Assembly: GCA_910578815.1 (NCBI GenBank)
Contig: CAJTSE010000006.1
Location: 175,812-239,811, forward strand
From: an uncultured Acetatifactor sp.
Lineage (GTDB): Bacteria > Bacillota > Clostridia > Lachnospirales > Lachnospiraceae
Reading direction: 5' to 3'
DNA length: 64,000 nucleotides
In this document: one piece after another, positions 53,741 through 61,049 of the stretch
Layout of the letters: each line of letters opens with the position of its first letter
How positions within the stretch are numbered: the first letter of the stretch is position 1
Notes under the pieces: generated by a model
What the model was told of the DNA's origin: nothing
The model's input: only the letters and a program-made list of their open reading frames with translations
Database searches by the model: none
Made by a program: the position numbers and the translations under genes

Positions 53741-53835
53741 GTTGTCAGGCGAAAGTTTTTATGAAATGCGGCACGGATAAAATTTTGAAACGGGGCATTG
53801 TGGGAATTGTTTTTTGTTAAACAGGAGGGCACATT

Positions 53836-54291
53836 ATGGAGCAGCTCAATATTATCAACAGGGAGGCAGTTTCCTGCGAAAAGTGTGAAGGACTGTTTGT
53901 CACCAGTCAAGCAGTGATTGTGGACAGATTTGGATTGGAATTTATTTTGATGTCAAATGTGCTGAGGGTATATTTGGCGGTTATTACCAACAAACTGGAG
54001 GGGCTGATTCCAATCGGTAAGGATTCGTGGCTTGTCTTTAAGGGAAGGGATCATAAAGAACGCCTTATCAGGATCAAAAATAATCCGAAGGCCTATGACT
54101 TTATGCAGACAGAGCTGTTGAAGTACCGTCAGGATATTATCTTCGGCTATGAAGGAGGGCTGGATGATATTTATATATATCAGATGCAGCGGATGATTGA
54201 CTTTATTCTTGAATGTGCGGAAAAAAGGAAAAAGAAATGGAGGAAGCATTGTAATGAATACGGATTATCTGAACACTTTACCGGAAATTAA
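53836..54291 (+). CDS. Protein of unknown function (PH-like or YcxB-like)
   Basis: 151 residues, not firmly recognised. Strand pattern FVTSQAVIVDRFGLEFILMS, then SNVLRVYLAVITNK, KDSWLVFKGRDHKERLIRIK and a C-terminal amphipathic helix (YQMQRMIDFILECAEKRKKK) looks like a small PH-type fold. AGGAGG lies 7 nt before the ATG. Its 3' end overlaps the truncated 54254 gene by 38 bp. Confidence 0.6.
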   Translation: MEQLNIINREAVSCEKCEGLFVTSQAVIVDRFGLEFILMSNVLRVYLAVITNKLEGLIPIGKDSWLVFKGRDHKERLIRIKNNPKAYDFMQTELLKYRQDIIFGYEGGLDDIYIYQMQRMIDFILECAEKRKKKWRKHCNEYGLSEHFTGN

Positions 54292-54433
54292 AAATATGTT
54301 CAATGCCGAACTGGAGTCGGGAGAAAAGGTTGTCTGTGCCACAAAGCCCAGGCTTTTTGGCACAGGAGAAGCCGGCTTGCAGGGCATGGAGGATTCGCGG
54401 ATCACCATGACAAACCGAAGAAATATGGTCTAG
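54254..54433 (+). pseudogene. Truncated partner gene of the 53836 gene
   Basis: 59 codons (MNTDYLNTLPEIKNMF, ESGEKVVCATKPRLFG, SRITMTNRRNMV) that stop just where a PH-like 'SRITMTNRR' strand would normally continue, so a C-terminal part appears lost. The TAG stop begins TAGTGTGAAAAG, which resembles the left end of the structured repeat (TAGTGTGAGAAG). The break may reflect insertion and decay of such an element, but this is weak evidence. Confidence 0.45.
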
Positions 54434-54519
54434 TGTGAAAAGCCCGCAATTTTTATCAACGAATCTGCCGGCCGGTATGGTATTCTGGTATCAGTACACC
54501 AGTCTTAAGAGGGTGGTTT

Positions 54520-55365
54520 ATGGAATATGAGAAATCTCTGCAAAAGGCTCTGGAATATTTGGAAGAAAACTTATACGAGGATCTGAATCTGGATCAGCTG
54601 GCGCAGGCTGCAGGTTATTCTAAATATCACTTTTTGCGGATTTTTAAGGAAAACTTTCAGATGACACCTGCGGAATATGTCCGCAGAAGAAGGATTACGG
54701 AGAGCGCCAGAGAGATTGCAGATACCGATGAGCCGATTTCCCGGATCGGATATAAGCATGGATTTAACTCCAAAGAAAATTTTACCAGAGCGTTTAAATC
54801 CGAGCATCATATTCTGCCCTCTCAGTATCGGACGGTGGATAACAGTCTGAAGCTGCTTCACAGGGCAGGGCCGTACAAAAAAGATTTTGCTTTAGAATCC
54901 AGGATCCCGGCCGCGCCTGAAATCGTGGAATTAAAGCCTTTCAGGGCCACGGTTTATAAAAGTGATGAAGAGGATCCCACGATGTTTTGGAATAAATATA
55001 ATTGCGGAGGCTTTTCTGAAAAATTGTCCGGCGGGGATGTACAGACAGATTATGGATTTTCCGTGTGGAATTTCGAGGAAAGCAGGCTGGAATATTATGC
55101 GGGAATTCTCACGGAATATGCCCATGGGGACCTGACGGGGACCATGGAGTTAAAGGTGGATGGCGGCCTGTATGCTATCTTTGAAACTCCCCCGGCGGAC
55201 AAGTATACTTTTGTGAATACCATACGCAGGACCTGGGATTATATCATGCAGGAATGGATTCCACAAAGCGGATATGTATATCCCGGCGACTGTGACTTTG
55301 AAGCCTACAGGGAAAGCAGCAGGGAATTTTCGGAACGAATCTTTATTCACATTAAACATAAATAA
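54520..55365 (+). CDS. AraC-family regulator with GyrI-like effector domain
   Basis: 281 residues. Two helix-turn-helix motifs at the N-terminus (LNLDQLAQAAGYSKYHFLRI and PISRIGYKHGFNSKENFTRAF), followed from ~residue 125 by a GyrI-like domain (IVELKPFRATVYKSDE, GLYAIFETPPADKYTF, YRESSREFSERIFIHI). This Rob/TetD-like layout senses small molecules and commonly controls efflux. It lies 19 bp before a stand-alone GyrI-like gene. Confidence 0.88.
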   Translation: MEYEKSLQKALEYLEENLYEDLNLDQLAQAAGYSKYHFLRIFKENFQMTPAEYVRRRRITESAREIADTDEPISRIGYKHGFNSKENFTRAFKSEHHILPSQYRTVDNSLKLLHRAGPYKKDFALESRIPAAPEIVELKPFRATVYKSDEEDPTMFWNKYNCGGFSEKLSGGDVQTDYGFSVWNFEESRLEYYAGILTEYAHGDLTGTMELKVDGGLYAIFETPPADKYTFVNTIRRTWDYIMQEWIPQSGYVYPGDCDFEAYRESSREFSERIFIHIKHK

Positions 55366-55384
55366 AACTCAAAGGAGAAAAAGT

Positions 55385-55885
55385 ATGGCGGAAATTATTA
55401 AGGTGTTTCGGGAAGAGGTCCCTGCAATGAGGTTTATCGGAAAGAAGTATCACGACTACAGCGGCTGGGGCGAGTGGTTTGCCAATGGCTGGTTTGACGT
55501 AGTGGAAAACAGCATGGGCGGAACGGGTAAGATTCTGGAGCTTTGGGAAAACGGCGGGGGATATGTGGGTTTGGAGTGCCGTAAGGACGGAGAGCTTCTG
55601 GAATACTGGATCGGCATGTTCACCCCGGAAAATACGGAAGTTCCGGAGGGCTTTTCCTGTCTTGATTTCCTAAAAGCAAATCTGGGGATTTGCTGGATTT
55701 ACGGCAGGGAAGAAGAGGTGCACGGAGTAATGGGTAAATGTCCGCAGGCCTTTCGTAATGCCGGAATGGAACCGGGGGTCGATGAAAACGGAGTTGAAAG
55801 GTTCTTTGAAAATGGCTTATGTCCCCGCTTTACAACGCCGGACGAGAAGGGGAATGTGATACTGGACTACTGCTGTTTTCTGTAA
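55385..55885 (+). CDS. Stand-alone GyrI-like small-molecule-binding protein
   Basis: 166 residues from ATG 55385, AAAGGAG 7 nt upstream. The whole protein resembles a GyrI-like/SRPBCC-type AraC effector domain (EEVPAMRFIGKKY, GLECRKDGELLEYWIGMFTP, FENGLCPRFTTPDEKGN), with conserved Trp residues that could form an aromatic pocket. With the AraC gene it forms a two-gene operon, so it may sequester or hydrolyse the same ligand. Confidence 0.78.
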   Translation: MAEIIKVFREEVPAMRFIGKKYHDYSGWGEWFANGWFDVVENSMGGTGKILELWENGGGYVGLECRKDGELLEYWIGMFTPENTEVPEGFSCLDFLKANLGICWIYGREEEVHGVMGKCPQAFRNAGMEPGVDENGVERFFENGLCPRFTTPDEKGNVILDYCCFL

Positions 55886-56033
55886 TCTCCGGATTGCAGG
55901 CGCTGACAGGTAAAAATATAGTGTAAAATACCCGGATATTTTGTTATAATAGAATTCATGAAGTAACTGTTGGTATATTGATTTTGGGAAAATGTATAAT
56001 AGATAAATAGATAGCAGGAAGGTGGGATCTGAT

Positions 56034-56288
56034 ATGTCATCATTACAGAATCAAATTGCACAATCTTTGGAGGGGCTTTCAGATGACAGTTTGAGCTTTA
56101 TTCTTGATATGATACAACGATTTGTAATGCCGGCAGAATCGAGGAATTCGAGCGGAAAGCAAGATATTTCTTTACGAAAGGAAAAACGTAAGCTGGGAAG
56201 CATGAAAGGGCAGAAATTTATTGCGGATGGTCATGATATTGATGAGTGCAATGACGAGATTGCTAAATTGTTTGGGGTGGGTGACTGA
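56034..56288 (+). CDS. Putative antitoxin of a PIN toxin-antitoxin pair
   Basis: 84 residues from ATG 56034. Helical N-terminus (LQNQIAQSLEGLSDDSLSFI) and a charged tail ending DIDECNDEIAKLFGVGD, a layout common to antitoxins next to PIN-domain toxins. Its TGA overlaps the toxin ATG by one base. Assignment is by context; the family is not recognised with certainty. Confidence 0.55.
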   Translation: MSSLQNQIAQSLEGLSDDSLSFILDMIQRFVMPAESRNSSGKQDISLRKEKRKLGSMKGQKFIADGHDIDECNDEIAKLFGVGD

Positions 56289-56497
56289 TGAAGATTTTGC
56301 TGGACACACATATTGCAATATGGGCAGTAGTGGATTCGGAGGAACTAGAGACTTTAGTTCGTCCCAAGGGTGCTCCGCCACATAAAGACCCTTTTGACAG
56401 AATTTTGCTTGCGCAGGCAAAATCGGAGGGAATGAAGTTTATGACACAGGATAGCTTGATTCCATATTATAACGAACCATTTGTAATCAGCGTTTAG
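56288..56497 (+). pseudogene. PIN-domain toxin with internal deletion
   Basis: 69 residues. The start MKILLDTHIAIWAVVDSEEL and the end DPFDRILLAQAKSEGMKFMT then QDSLIPYY match intact PIN toxins of about 125-130 residues, but the ~60 residues between are replaced by ETLVRPKGAPPHK. The region that holds the second catalytic acid is gone while the frame is kept. The product should lack RNase activity; the antitoxin may remain as a DNA-binding relic. Confidence 0.75.
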
Positions 56498-56568
56498 AGT
56501 GATATATTGTGTCAGGGTTTACAGCGGTATTCACATTTCATACAGTAGTTTTGAGCAGTATCATCAGG

Positions 56569-56600
56569 AAGCCCTTCGCAATACAGGATGCGAAGGGCTT
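56569..56600 (+). terminator. Hairpin, possible terminator of the antitoxin-PIN pair
   Basis: Perfect 11-bp stem AAGCCCTTCGC/GCGAAGGGCTT (56569-56579 with 56590-56600), 10-nt loop; only a weak T run follows. Confidence 0.55.
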
Positions 56601-56626
56601 TCGGGCAGCTATTTATAGAAGTATGA

Positions 56627-56889
56627 CAGCAGAAGCGGGACATTTATTTCAAGTACAAGGGAAAGAAGCCGCTGACCGAAGCCGAGCAAATCTTATTCAC
56701 AACGGCGAAATATTATCTCAAAGGCGTGATGAACGGCAAGACCACAATCCCGACAAAGACATGGAAAGAAGAATACGCCAAGCTGACCGCCGAGAGGAAA
56801 ACGCTTAATCAGCGGTATCTTACATTGAAAGAGGAAGTGAAAGAGGCGGAGAAAATCAGAAAGAGCGTTTACAGTATCTTGCGGCAGTT
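56627..56889 (+). pseudogene. C-terminal remnant of a mobilisation relaxase
   Basis: A stop-free frame from 56627 reads QKRDIYFKYKGKKPLTEAEQ, ILFTTAKYYLKGVMNGKTTI, PTKTWKEEYAKLTAERKTL and EEVKEAEKIRKSVYSILRQ. This matches the C-terminus of MobA/VirD2-type relaxases on Firmicute integrative elements. It is cut at both ends: TGA directly upstream, and downstream the sequence runs straight into the tail of the minus-strand gene 56890-57543. It marks a deleted mobile element. Confidence 0.72.
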
Positions 56890-57543
56890 TTATACTCTTA
56901 CAAATAATTCCTCTGGTTCAACTCCTCTTTTCTTATTTCTCAATGCTGAAATCTCTGAAGCACAGAACGAAATACATTTACCTATATATTCAAGAATCTC
57001 ATTCCATTTGTATATATCCAAATCGTCTTTGCTGCAATAACTCGAATCAAACCACCGTTCAAAACTATTAACTGCGGTAAAAAGAGTTTCCGTTGATATT
57101 TCACTTAATGGGGATTCGGCTTTATCAAATTCTATTCTTTGCAGATGAAACTCTCTTATAAGAAGATAGTTTAGCCGTTCATAATCTCGATATCCTCTTT
57201 GAATAGCCGTTTCCTTTTCTTGCTTCTGATAACAGCGAACATATTTATCTGTCACATCATGTAACCATATTGCATCCTGTATCAAATGACAAAAATATCC
57301 CAGGAAGAAATCATCCTTTAAAAGATTCTTTTCATATTTTTCGGCAAAGTGTTTCCAGTGAATTCCTTTCTTGCTTCCATCTGCTGTTTTACACCCAAAA
57401 TGGGCAATATCATAAGTTCCATCGATATGGGAAGATGCATCAGGTCCTAGTGCAGCACCCAGTAAAAATCTATTTTGGTCTGTAATCTCTATATTTTTTA
57501 ATAACAAATAAGAAACAGTATAGTGAATAATTGCTGAAGCCAA
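56890..57543 (-). CDS. Zinc-dependent phospholipase C-like protein
   Basis: 217 residues from TTG 57543, with AGGTGG upstream. Candidate metal ligands occur in the order of the Zn_dep_PLPC/S1-P1-like family: N-terminal ASAIIHYTVSYLLL, GPDASSHID, IAHFG, IHWKHFAEKY, and GYFCHLIQDAIWLHD. No signal peptide is seen. Activity is unproven. Its stop is exactly at the junction with the relaxase remnant, so the C-terminus may be slightly altered. Confidence 0.6.
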   Translation of the reverse strand: MASAIIHYTVSYLLLKNIEITDQNRFLLGAALGPDASSHIDGTYDIAHFGCKTADGSKKGIHWKHFAEKYEKNLLKDDFFLGYFCHLIQDAIWLHDVTDKYVRCYQKQEKETAIQRGYRDYERLNYLLIREFHLQRIEFDKAESPLSEISTETLFTAVNSFERWFDSSYCSKDDLDIYKWNEILEYIGKCISFCASEISALRNKKRGVEPEELFVRV

Positions 57544-57704
57544 ATTCGTTTTCCACCTATATCATTAATTTTCTAAATCTTGATTTATCGGTTTATTCTG
57601 GGAAAAATTATAGCATACCCATTTATGAAAAACAATCCCCGTTCTACGTCCGTTTATAACTACGGAAACTTAAGATATAAAACTGTTTCAAATCCGGGTT
57701 TTAA

Positions 57705-57836
57705 ATGATATAATGAGCATTAGCGAGAAGAATGAGCCTGCTCATTCGGCGAGTTGCGAATGCTGATCATGAATCGCAGATTCATGATATAATAACCGTT
57801 AGTGAGATAATTAAGTTTGGCTGAGTACCAGGAGGT
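57705..57836 (+). promoter_or_regulatory. Promoter-like repeats and hairpins upstream of the structured repeat
   Basis: Two imperfect copies of a 24-nt unit, ATGATATAAT-N4-TTAGYGAGA, start at 57705 and 57784, each with a perfect TATAAT (57709-57714 and 57788-57793). Between them lie an 8-bp hairpin (57730-57747) and a 9-bp hairpin (57766-57788). No strong -35 box accompanies either -10. Confidence 0.5.
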
Positions 57837-57983
57837 TAGTGTGAGAAGAACTTCTAACTGCCTACGGCAGTTTTCACTCGTAGCAAGGGCTGCTTCGTAA
57901 AGTCAGCAAGCTGACTTAGAAGTTCTAAGTCTGCATAGCAGACTTTTCTCACACCGAGAAATGCCTGAAATGCGGCATTTCTC
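57837..57983 (+). ncRNA. Structured repeat element, copy 2 (candidate RNA)
   Basis: Same fold as 34026-34165: closing stem 57839-57847 with 57946-57954, P2 57848-57855 with 57918-57925, P3 57856-57862 with 57866-57872, P5 57927-57934 with 57938-57945, and trailing P6 57956-57965 with 57974-57983. The variable middle carries an extra 8-bp hairpin (57900-57907 with 57910-57917). A further 9-bp hairpin (57995-58003 with 58007-58015) ends at GGAGG before the 58026 ATG. Confidence 0.65.
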
Positions 57984-58025
57984 ATCCGGATTTGAGTCGC
58001 GGCAAAGCCGCGACTGGAGGTTAGT

Positions 58026-58481
58026 ATGAAAAAGAAGTCAGCAATCATCCTTGGCGCTGTAATCTGCGCAATTATATGCGGCGGTCTTGTATGGTGGCTC
58101 CTGCCTGTTCGCTTACTGAGCGGAGTTGAGCCGGAAGAAATTGCGGCCATTGAGGTGATTAACGGAAACAACGGCGATCAATTTGTGATTGCGGATGCGG
58201 AGGGTATTTCCAGGATTGTAAACGGCATCAGGCAGGTAAATTTCCGGAAGAAAGAGTTCGGCTCCAATATTGAATATTGGTATCACCTGACTTTTATGGA
58301 TGGAAGCGGAGAAAAAATTGCATCTTTGGGAATGCGAAACACTTGCTATGCGCAAAAAGATATTACGGGAAAACAGGTGCTTTATTACTACTGTGACGGA
58401 GAGCTGGATGAGGTGGGAAGTTATCTGGAAAGTTTGGAAGCCGCACTGTTTCCTGATTATAAGAGGGATCCGGACCGATGA
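58026..58481 (+). CDS. Membrane-anchored protein of the second two-component/ABC module
   Basis: 151 residues. One N-terminal membrane segment (~7-27, IILGAVICAIICGGLVWWLL) and an external domain with EEIAAIEVINGNNGDQFVI and YWYHLTFMDGSGEKI strands, resembling small DUF5301-like sensor proteins. GGAGG is 5-6 nt before the ATG, directly after a hairpin. It overlaps the response regulator gene by 4 bp, so it may be an accessory sensor for the kinase. Confidence 0.7.
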   Translation: MKKKSAIILGAVICAIICGGLVWWLLPVRLLSGVEPEEIAAIEVINGNNGDQFVIADAEGISRIVNGIRQVNFRKKEFGSNIEYWYHLTFMDGSGEKIASLGMRNTCYAQKDITGKQVLYYYCDGELDEVGSYLESLEAALFPDYKRDPDR

Positions 58482-59149
58482 CAAAAATTTTACTGGTGGA
58501 AGACGACCGGGGCATTGTGGCCAACCTGACGGAGTTTCTGACTGCAGAAGGGTATGATGTGAAAAATGCTTCCGGTCAGGCGGCTGCGCTGGAGACGTTG
58601 GCGAGTGAGCGGTTTGATCTGGTGTTGCTGGACATTTCTCTGTCCGACGGCAACGGTTTTGCCGTCTGCTCCGCGGTTAAATCTCTTTATAAGGTGCCGG
58701 TGATCTTTCTCACCGCGTCGGGGGACGAGTACAGCACGGTCACAGGGTTTGAACTGGGGGCGGACGATTATATTCCCAAACCTTTCAGGCCCAGAGAGCT
58801 TGTGAGCCGGATCAGGAACGTGCTCCGTCTTACCGGAGGCGCCGGCTCGGTAATTCACCTGGGGGATGTGGAGGTGGATACCGTAAAGGGCGTTGCGGCC
58901 AAAAACGGTAAGGACTTATACCTGTCGGCTCTGGAATACCGTCTGCTGCTGGTATTTTTAAATAACCGGGGAGCGGTGCTTACCAGGACGCAGCTTTTGG
59001 AGGCAATCTGGGACGCGGCGGGAGAATTTGTCAATGACAACACCCTGACGGTATATATCAAGCGGCTCAGGGAAAAGATAGAGGACGACCCCCAGAATCC
59101 GGCGATTATCAAGACGGTCCGGGGCCTGGGCTATAAGGTTGATGGATGA
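58478..59149 (+). CDS. OmpR-family response regulator
   Basis: 223 residues. Receiver: LLVEDDRGIVANL, phospho-Asp in LVLLDISLSDGNG, FLTASGD, YIPKPF. Winged helix: LSALEYRLLLVFLNN, NTLTVYIKRLREKIEDDPQN, TVRGLGYKVD. It overlaps both neighbours by 4 bp. Likely regulator of the ABC genes at 60366 through the repeats at 60192-60208. Confidence 0.93.
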   Translation: MTKILLVEDDRGIVANLTEFLTAEGYDVKNASGQAAALETLASERFDLVLLDISLSDGNGFAVCSAVKSLYKVPVIFLTASGDEYSTVTGFELGADDYIPKPFRPRELVSRIRNVLRLTGGAGSVIHLGDVEVDTVKGVAAKNGKDLYLSALEYRLLLVFLNNRGAVLTRTQLLEAIWDAAGEFVNDNTLTVYIKRLREKIEDDPQNPAIIKTVRGLGYKVDG

Positions 59150-60150
59150 TGAAGCTGTTTAGGAATCTGGAAATCAAGGGAACGATACTGGTCTATGGGG
59201 TGATCACAGTCGCCGCCGTCATCACTGCATTTACATGGGAAAGGCGTTTCGGCCTGTTGATGCTGGGGGTATGCGCGGCGTTTTTCTTCGTATATCTGTT
59301 TGTCACCTGCAGGAGATACCGGCGCATTTCCCAGCTTGCTGCGGATATAGATCAGATCCTTCATGGGGAAGGTCAGGTTTCCCTGGACAAGTATACTGAG
59401 GGAGAGCTGTCAATCTTGCAGAATGAGGTCTGTAAGATGACGGTCCGTCTGCGGGAGCAGCAGCTGAGCCTTAAGGAGGATAAGGTATATCTGGCGGATT
59501 CCCTGGCGGATATATCCCATCAGATCCGCACGCCCCTAACCTCCATCAACCTGCTGGTGTCCCTGCTGGCCGAACAGGATATAACCCTTAAGCGGCGGCA
59601 GCAGTTATCCCATGAGTTGTATGAGCTGCTTTCCCGGATTGAATGGCTGATTACTGCCCTGCTGAAGATGTCCAGACTGGACGCAGGGACGGCAAAATTT
59701 AAGTCGGAAAGCATACCCCTTGCGGAACTGCTGCGAAGAGGAACGGCGCCTCTGCTGGTTTCCATGGACCTGCGGGATCTGAGGCTGGAGGTGTCTGCGG
59801 AGGGGAATTTTATCGGGGATGTATCCTGGACCTGTGAGGCAATTACAAACATTGTCAAGAACTGCATGGAGCATACGCCGGAAGGCGGGAGCATAGAAAT
59901 AAGTGCTTCGGAAAATGTCCTTTATTCGGAGATTATTATATCAGACAATGGCAGGGGCATTGAGGCGGAGGATCTTCCTCATATCTTTGAACGTTTTTAC
60001 AAGGGAAGGGATTCCGGCGAAAAGAGCTTCGGCATCGGTCTGGCGCTGGCCAGAAGGATTATCACGGCCCAGAACGGTACGGTGAAAGCAGAAAATAAAA
60101 TGTCCGGCGGCGCAAAATTTACCATTCGATTTTACAGAGGAACCGTTTAA
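59146..60150 (+). CDS. Sensor histidine kinase (BceS/VanS-like, short sensor)
   Basis: 334 residues. Two close membrane helices (~12-30 and ~35-55) with almost no external loop, then a HAMP-like linker, HisKA SLADISHQIRTPLTSINLL, and an ATPase with IVKNCMEHTPEGG, DNGRGIEAEDLPHIFERFY and FGIGLALARRI. Such intramembrane-sensing kinases usually take their signal from a partner ABC transporter, and one is encoded just downstream. The terminator overlaps its stop codon. Confidence 0.92.
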   Translation: MMKLFRNLEIKGTILVYGVITVAAVITAFTWERRFGLLMLGVCAAFFFVYLFVTCRRYRRISQLAADIDQILHGEGQVSLDKYTEGELSILQNEVCKMTVRLREQQLSLKEDKVYLADSLADISHQIRTPLTSINLLVSLLAEQDITLKRRQQLSHELYELLSRIEWLITALLKMSRLDAGTAKFKSESIPLAELLRRGTAPLLVSMDLRDLRLEVSAEGNFIGDVSWTCEAITNIVKNCMEHTPEGGSIEISASENVLYSEIIISDNGRGIEAEDLPHIFERFYKGRDSGEKSFGIGLALARRIITAQNGTVKAENKMSGGAKFTIRFYRGTV

Positions 60151-60165
60151 AAGCGGTTCCTTTTT
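60138..60165 (+). terminator. Intrinsic terminator after the kinase gene
   Basis: 8-bp stem (60138-60145 with 60154-60161), 8-nt loop containing the stop codon, then T5. It separates the sensor operon from the ABC operon. Confidence 0.85.
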
Positions 60166-60191
60166 GCAAAGTGACATTTTTGTTATTTTCA

Positions 60192-60229
60192 AGTCACCGC
60201 CCTGTCACCTGGAACGCATAAAATATGAT
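60192..60229 (+). promoter_or_regulatory. Response-regulator direct repeats and -10 of the second ABC operon
   Basis: AGTCAC (60192-60197) and TGTCAC (60203-60208) repeat with 11-bp period. They are followed by TAAAAT (60219-60224) or TATGAT (60224-60229) as -10; no -35 box is visible. The layout parallels 24104-24138. A leader hairpin (60274-60281 with 60295-60302) lies before the gene. Confidence 0.6.
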
Positions 60230-60365
60230 TTATACATTACAGGAAATTGCGGCATGACGGCCAAGCCATTCCGGTAAGAATGCCAATAGTGGGGATTCTT
60301 ACGGCTTTGCACCGGTTCATGAAATATTTTGTGTTTTCCTGAATTAAAAAAAGGAGAAATTTGAC

Positions 60366-61049
60366 ATGGAAATTTTGAGAGTGGAGAATCTTTGCAAGAC
60401 CTACGGCAAGGGTGAAAACCAGGTGAAGGCGCTGGATAATGTGTCTTTTTCCGTAAATAAGGGTGAGTTTATCGCTATTATAGGTCCCTCCGGATCGGGA
60501 AAATCTACCCTGCTTCATATCCTGGGGGGAGTGGACAGGGCCACCAGCGGCAAGGTTTATATGGACGGCAGCGATGTGTATGCGCAGAACGACGAACAGC
60601 TTGCCATTTTCCGCCGTCGCCAGGTGGGATTGATTTATCAGTTTTATAACTTGATTCCGGTGCTGAACGTGGTGGAAAATATTACTCTCCCCGTGCTGAT
60701 GGACGGGCGGAAGGTGAACCAGGAAAGGCTGAAGGAATTGCTGGCTACCCTGAAGCTGGAGGGCCGGGAGAATCATCTTCCAAATCAGCTTTCCGGCGGC
60801 CAGCAGCAGCGGGTATCCATCGGCAGGGCTTTAATGAATGCGCCCGCTGTGGTGCTTGCAGACGAACCTACCGGGAATCTGGACTCCAAAAACAGCCAGG
60901 AGATTGTAGAGCTGCTGAAGGTGTCCAATCAAAAGTATCATCAGACGCTGATTATCATCACCCATGATGAAAGCATTGCCCTGCAGGCAGACCGCATTCT
61001 GGCCATTGAGGACGGAAAAATTACACGGGATGAGGTGATTCGCAGATGA
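60366..61049 (+). CDS. ABC ATPase of the second FtsX-type module
   Basis: 227 residues. Walker A GPSGSGKST, Q-loop LIYQFYNLIP, signature LSGGQQQR, Walker B VVLADEPTGNLD, switch ITHDESIA. LolD/MacB/BceA class. AAGGAG lies 8-9 nt before the ATG. It overlaps the permease gene by 4 bp. Confidence 0.93.
   Translation: MEILRVENLCKTYGKGENQVKALDNVSFSVNKGEFIAIIGPSGSGKSTLLHILGGVDRATSGKVYMDGSDVYAQNDEQLAIFRRRQVGLIYQFYNLIPVLNVVENITLPVLMDGRKVNQERLKELLATLKLEGRENHLPNQLSGGQQQRVSIGRALMNAPAVVLADEPTGNLDSKNSQEIVELLKVSNQKYHQTLIIITHDESIALQADRILAIEDGKITRDEVIRR

Noticed and set aside
60241..60365. Riboswitch in the leader of the second ABC operon
   Set aside because: Only one simple hairpin (60274-60302) is present; no conserved riboswitch core could be recognised.
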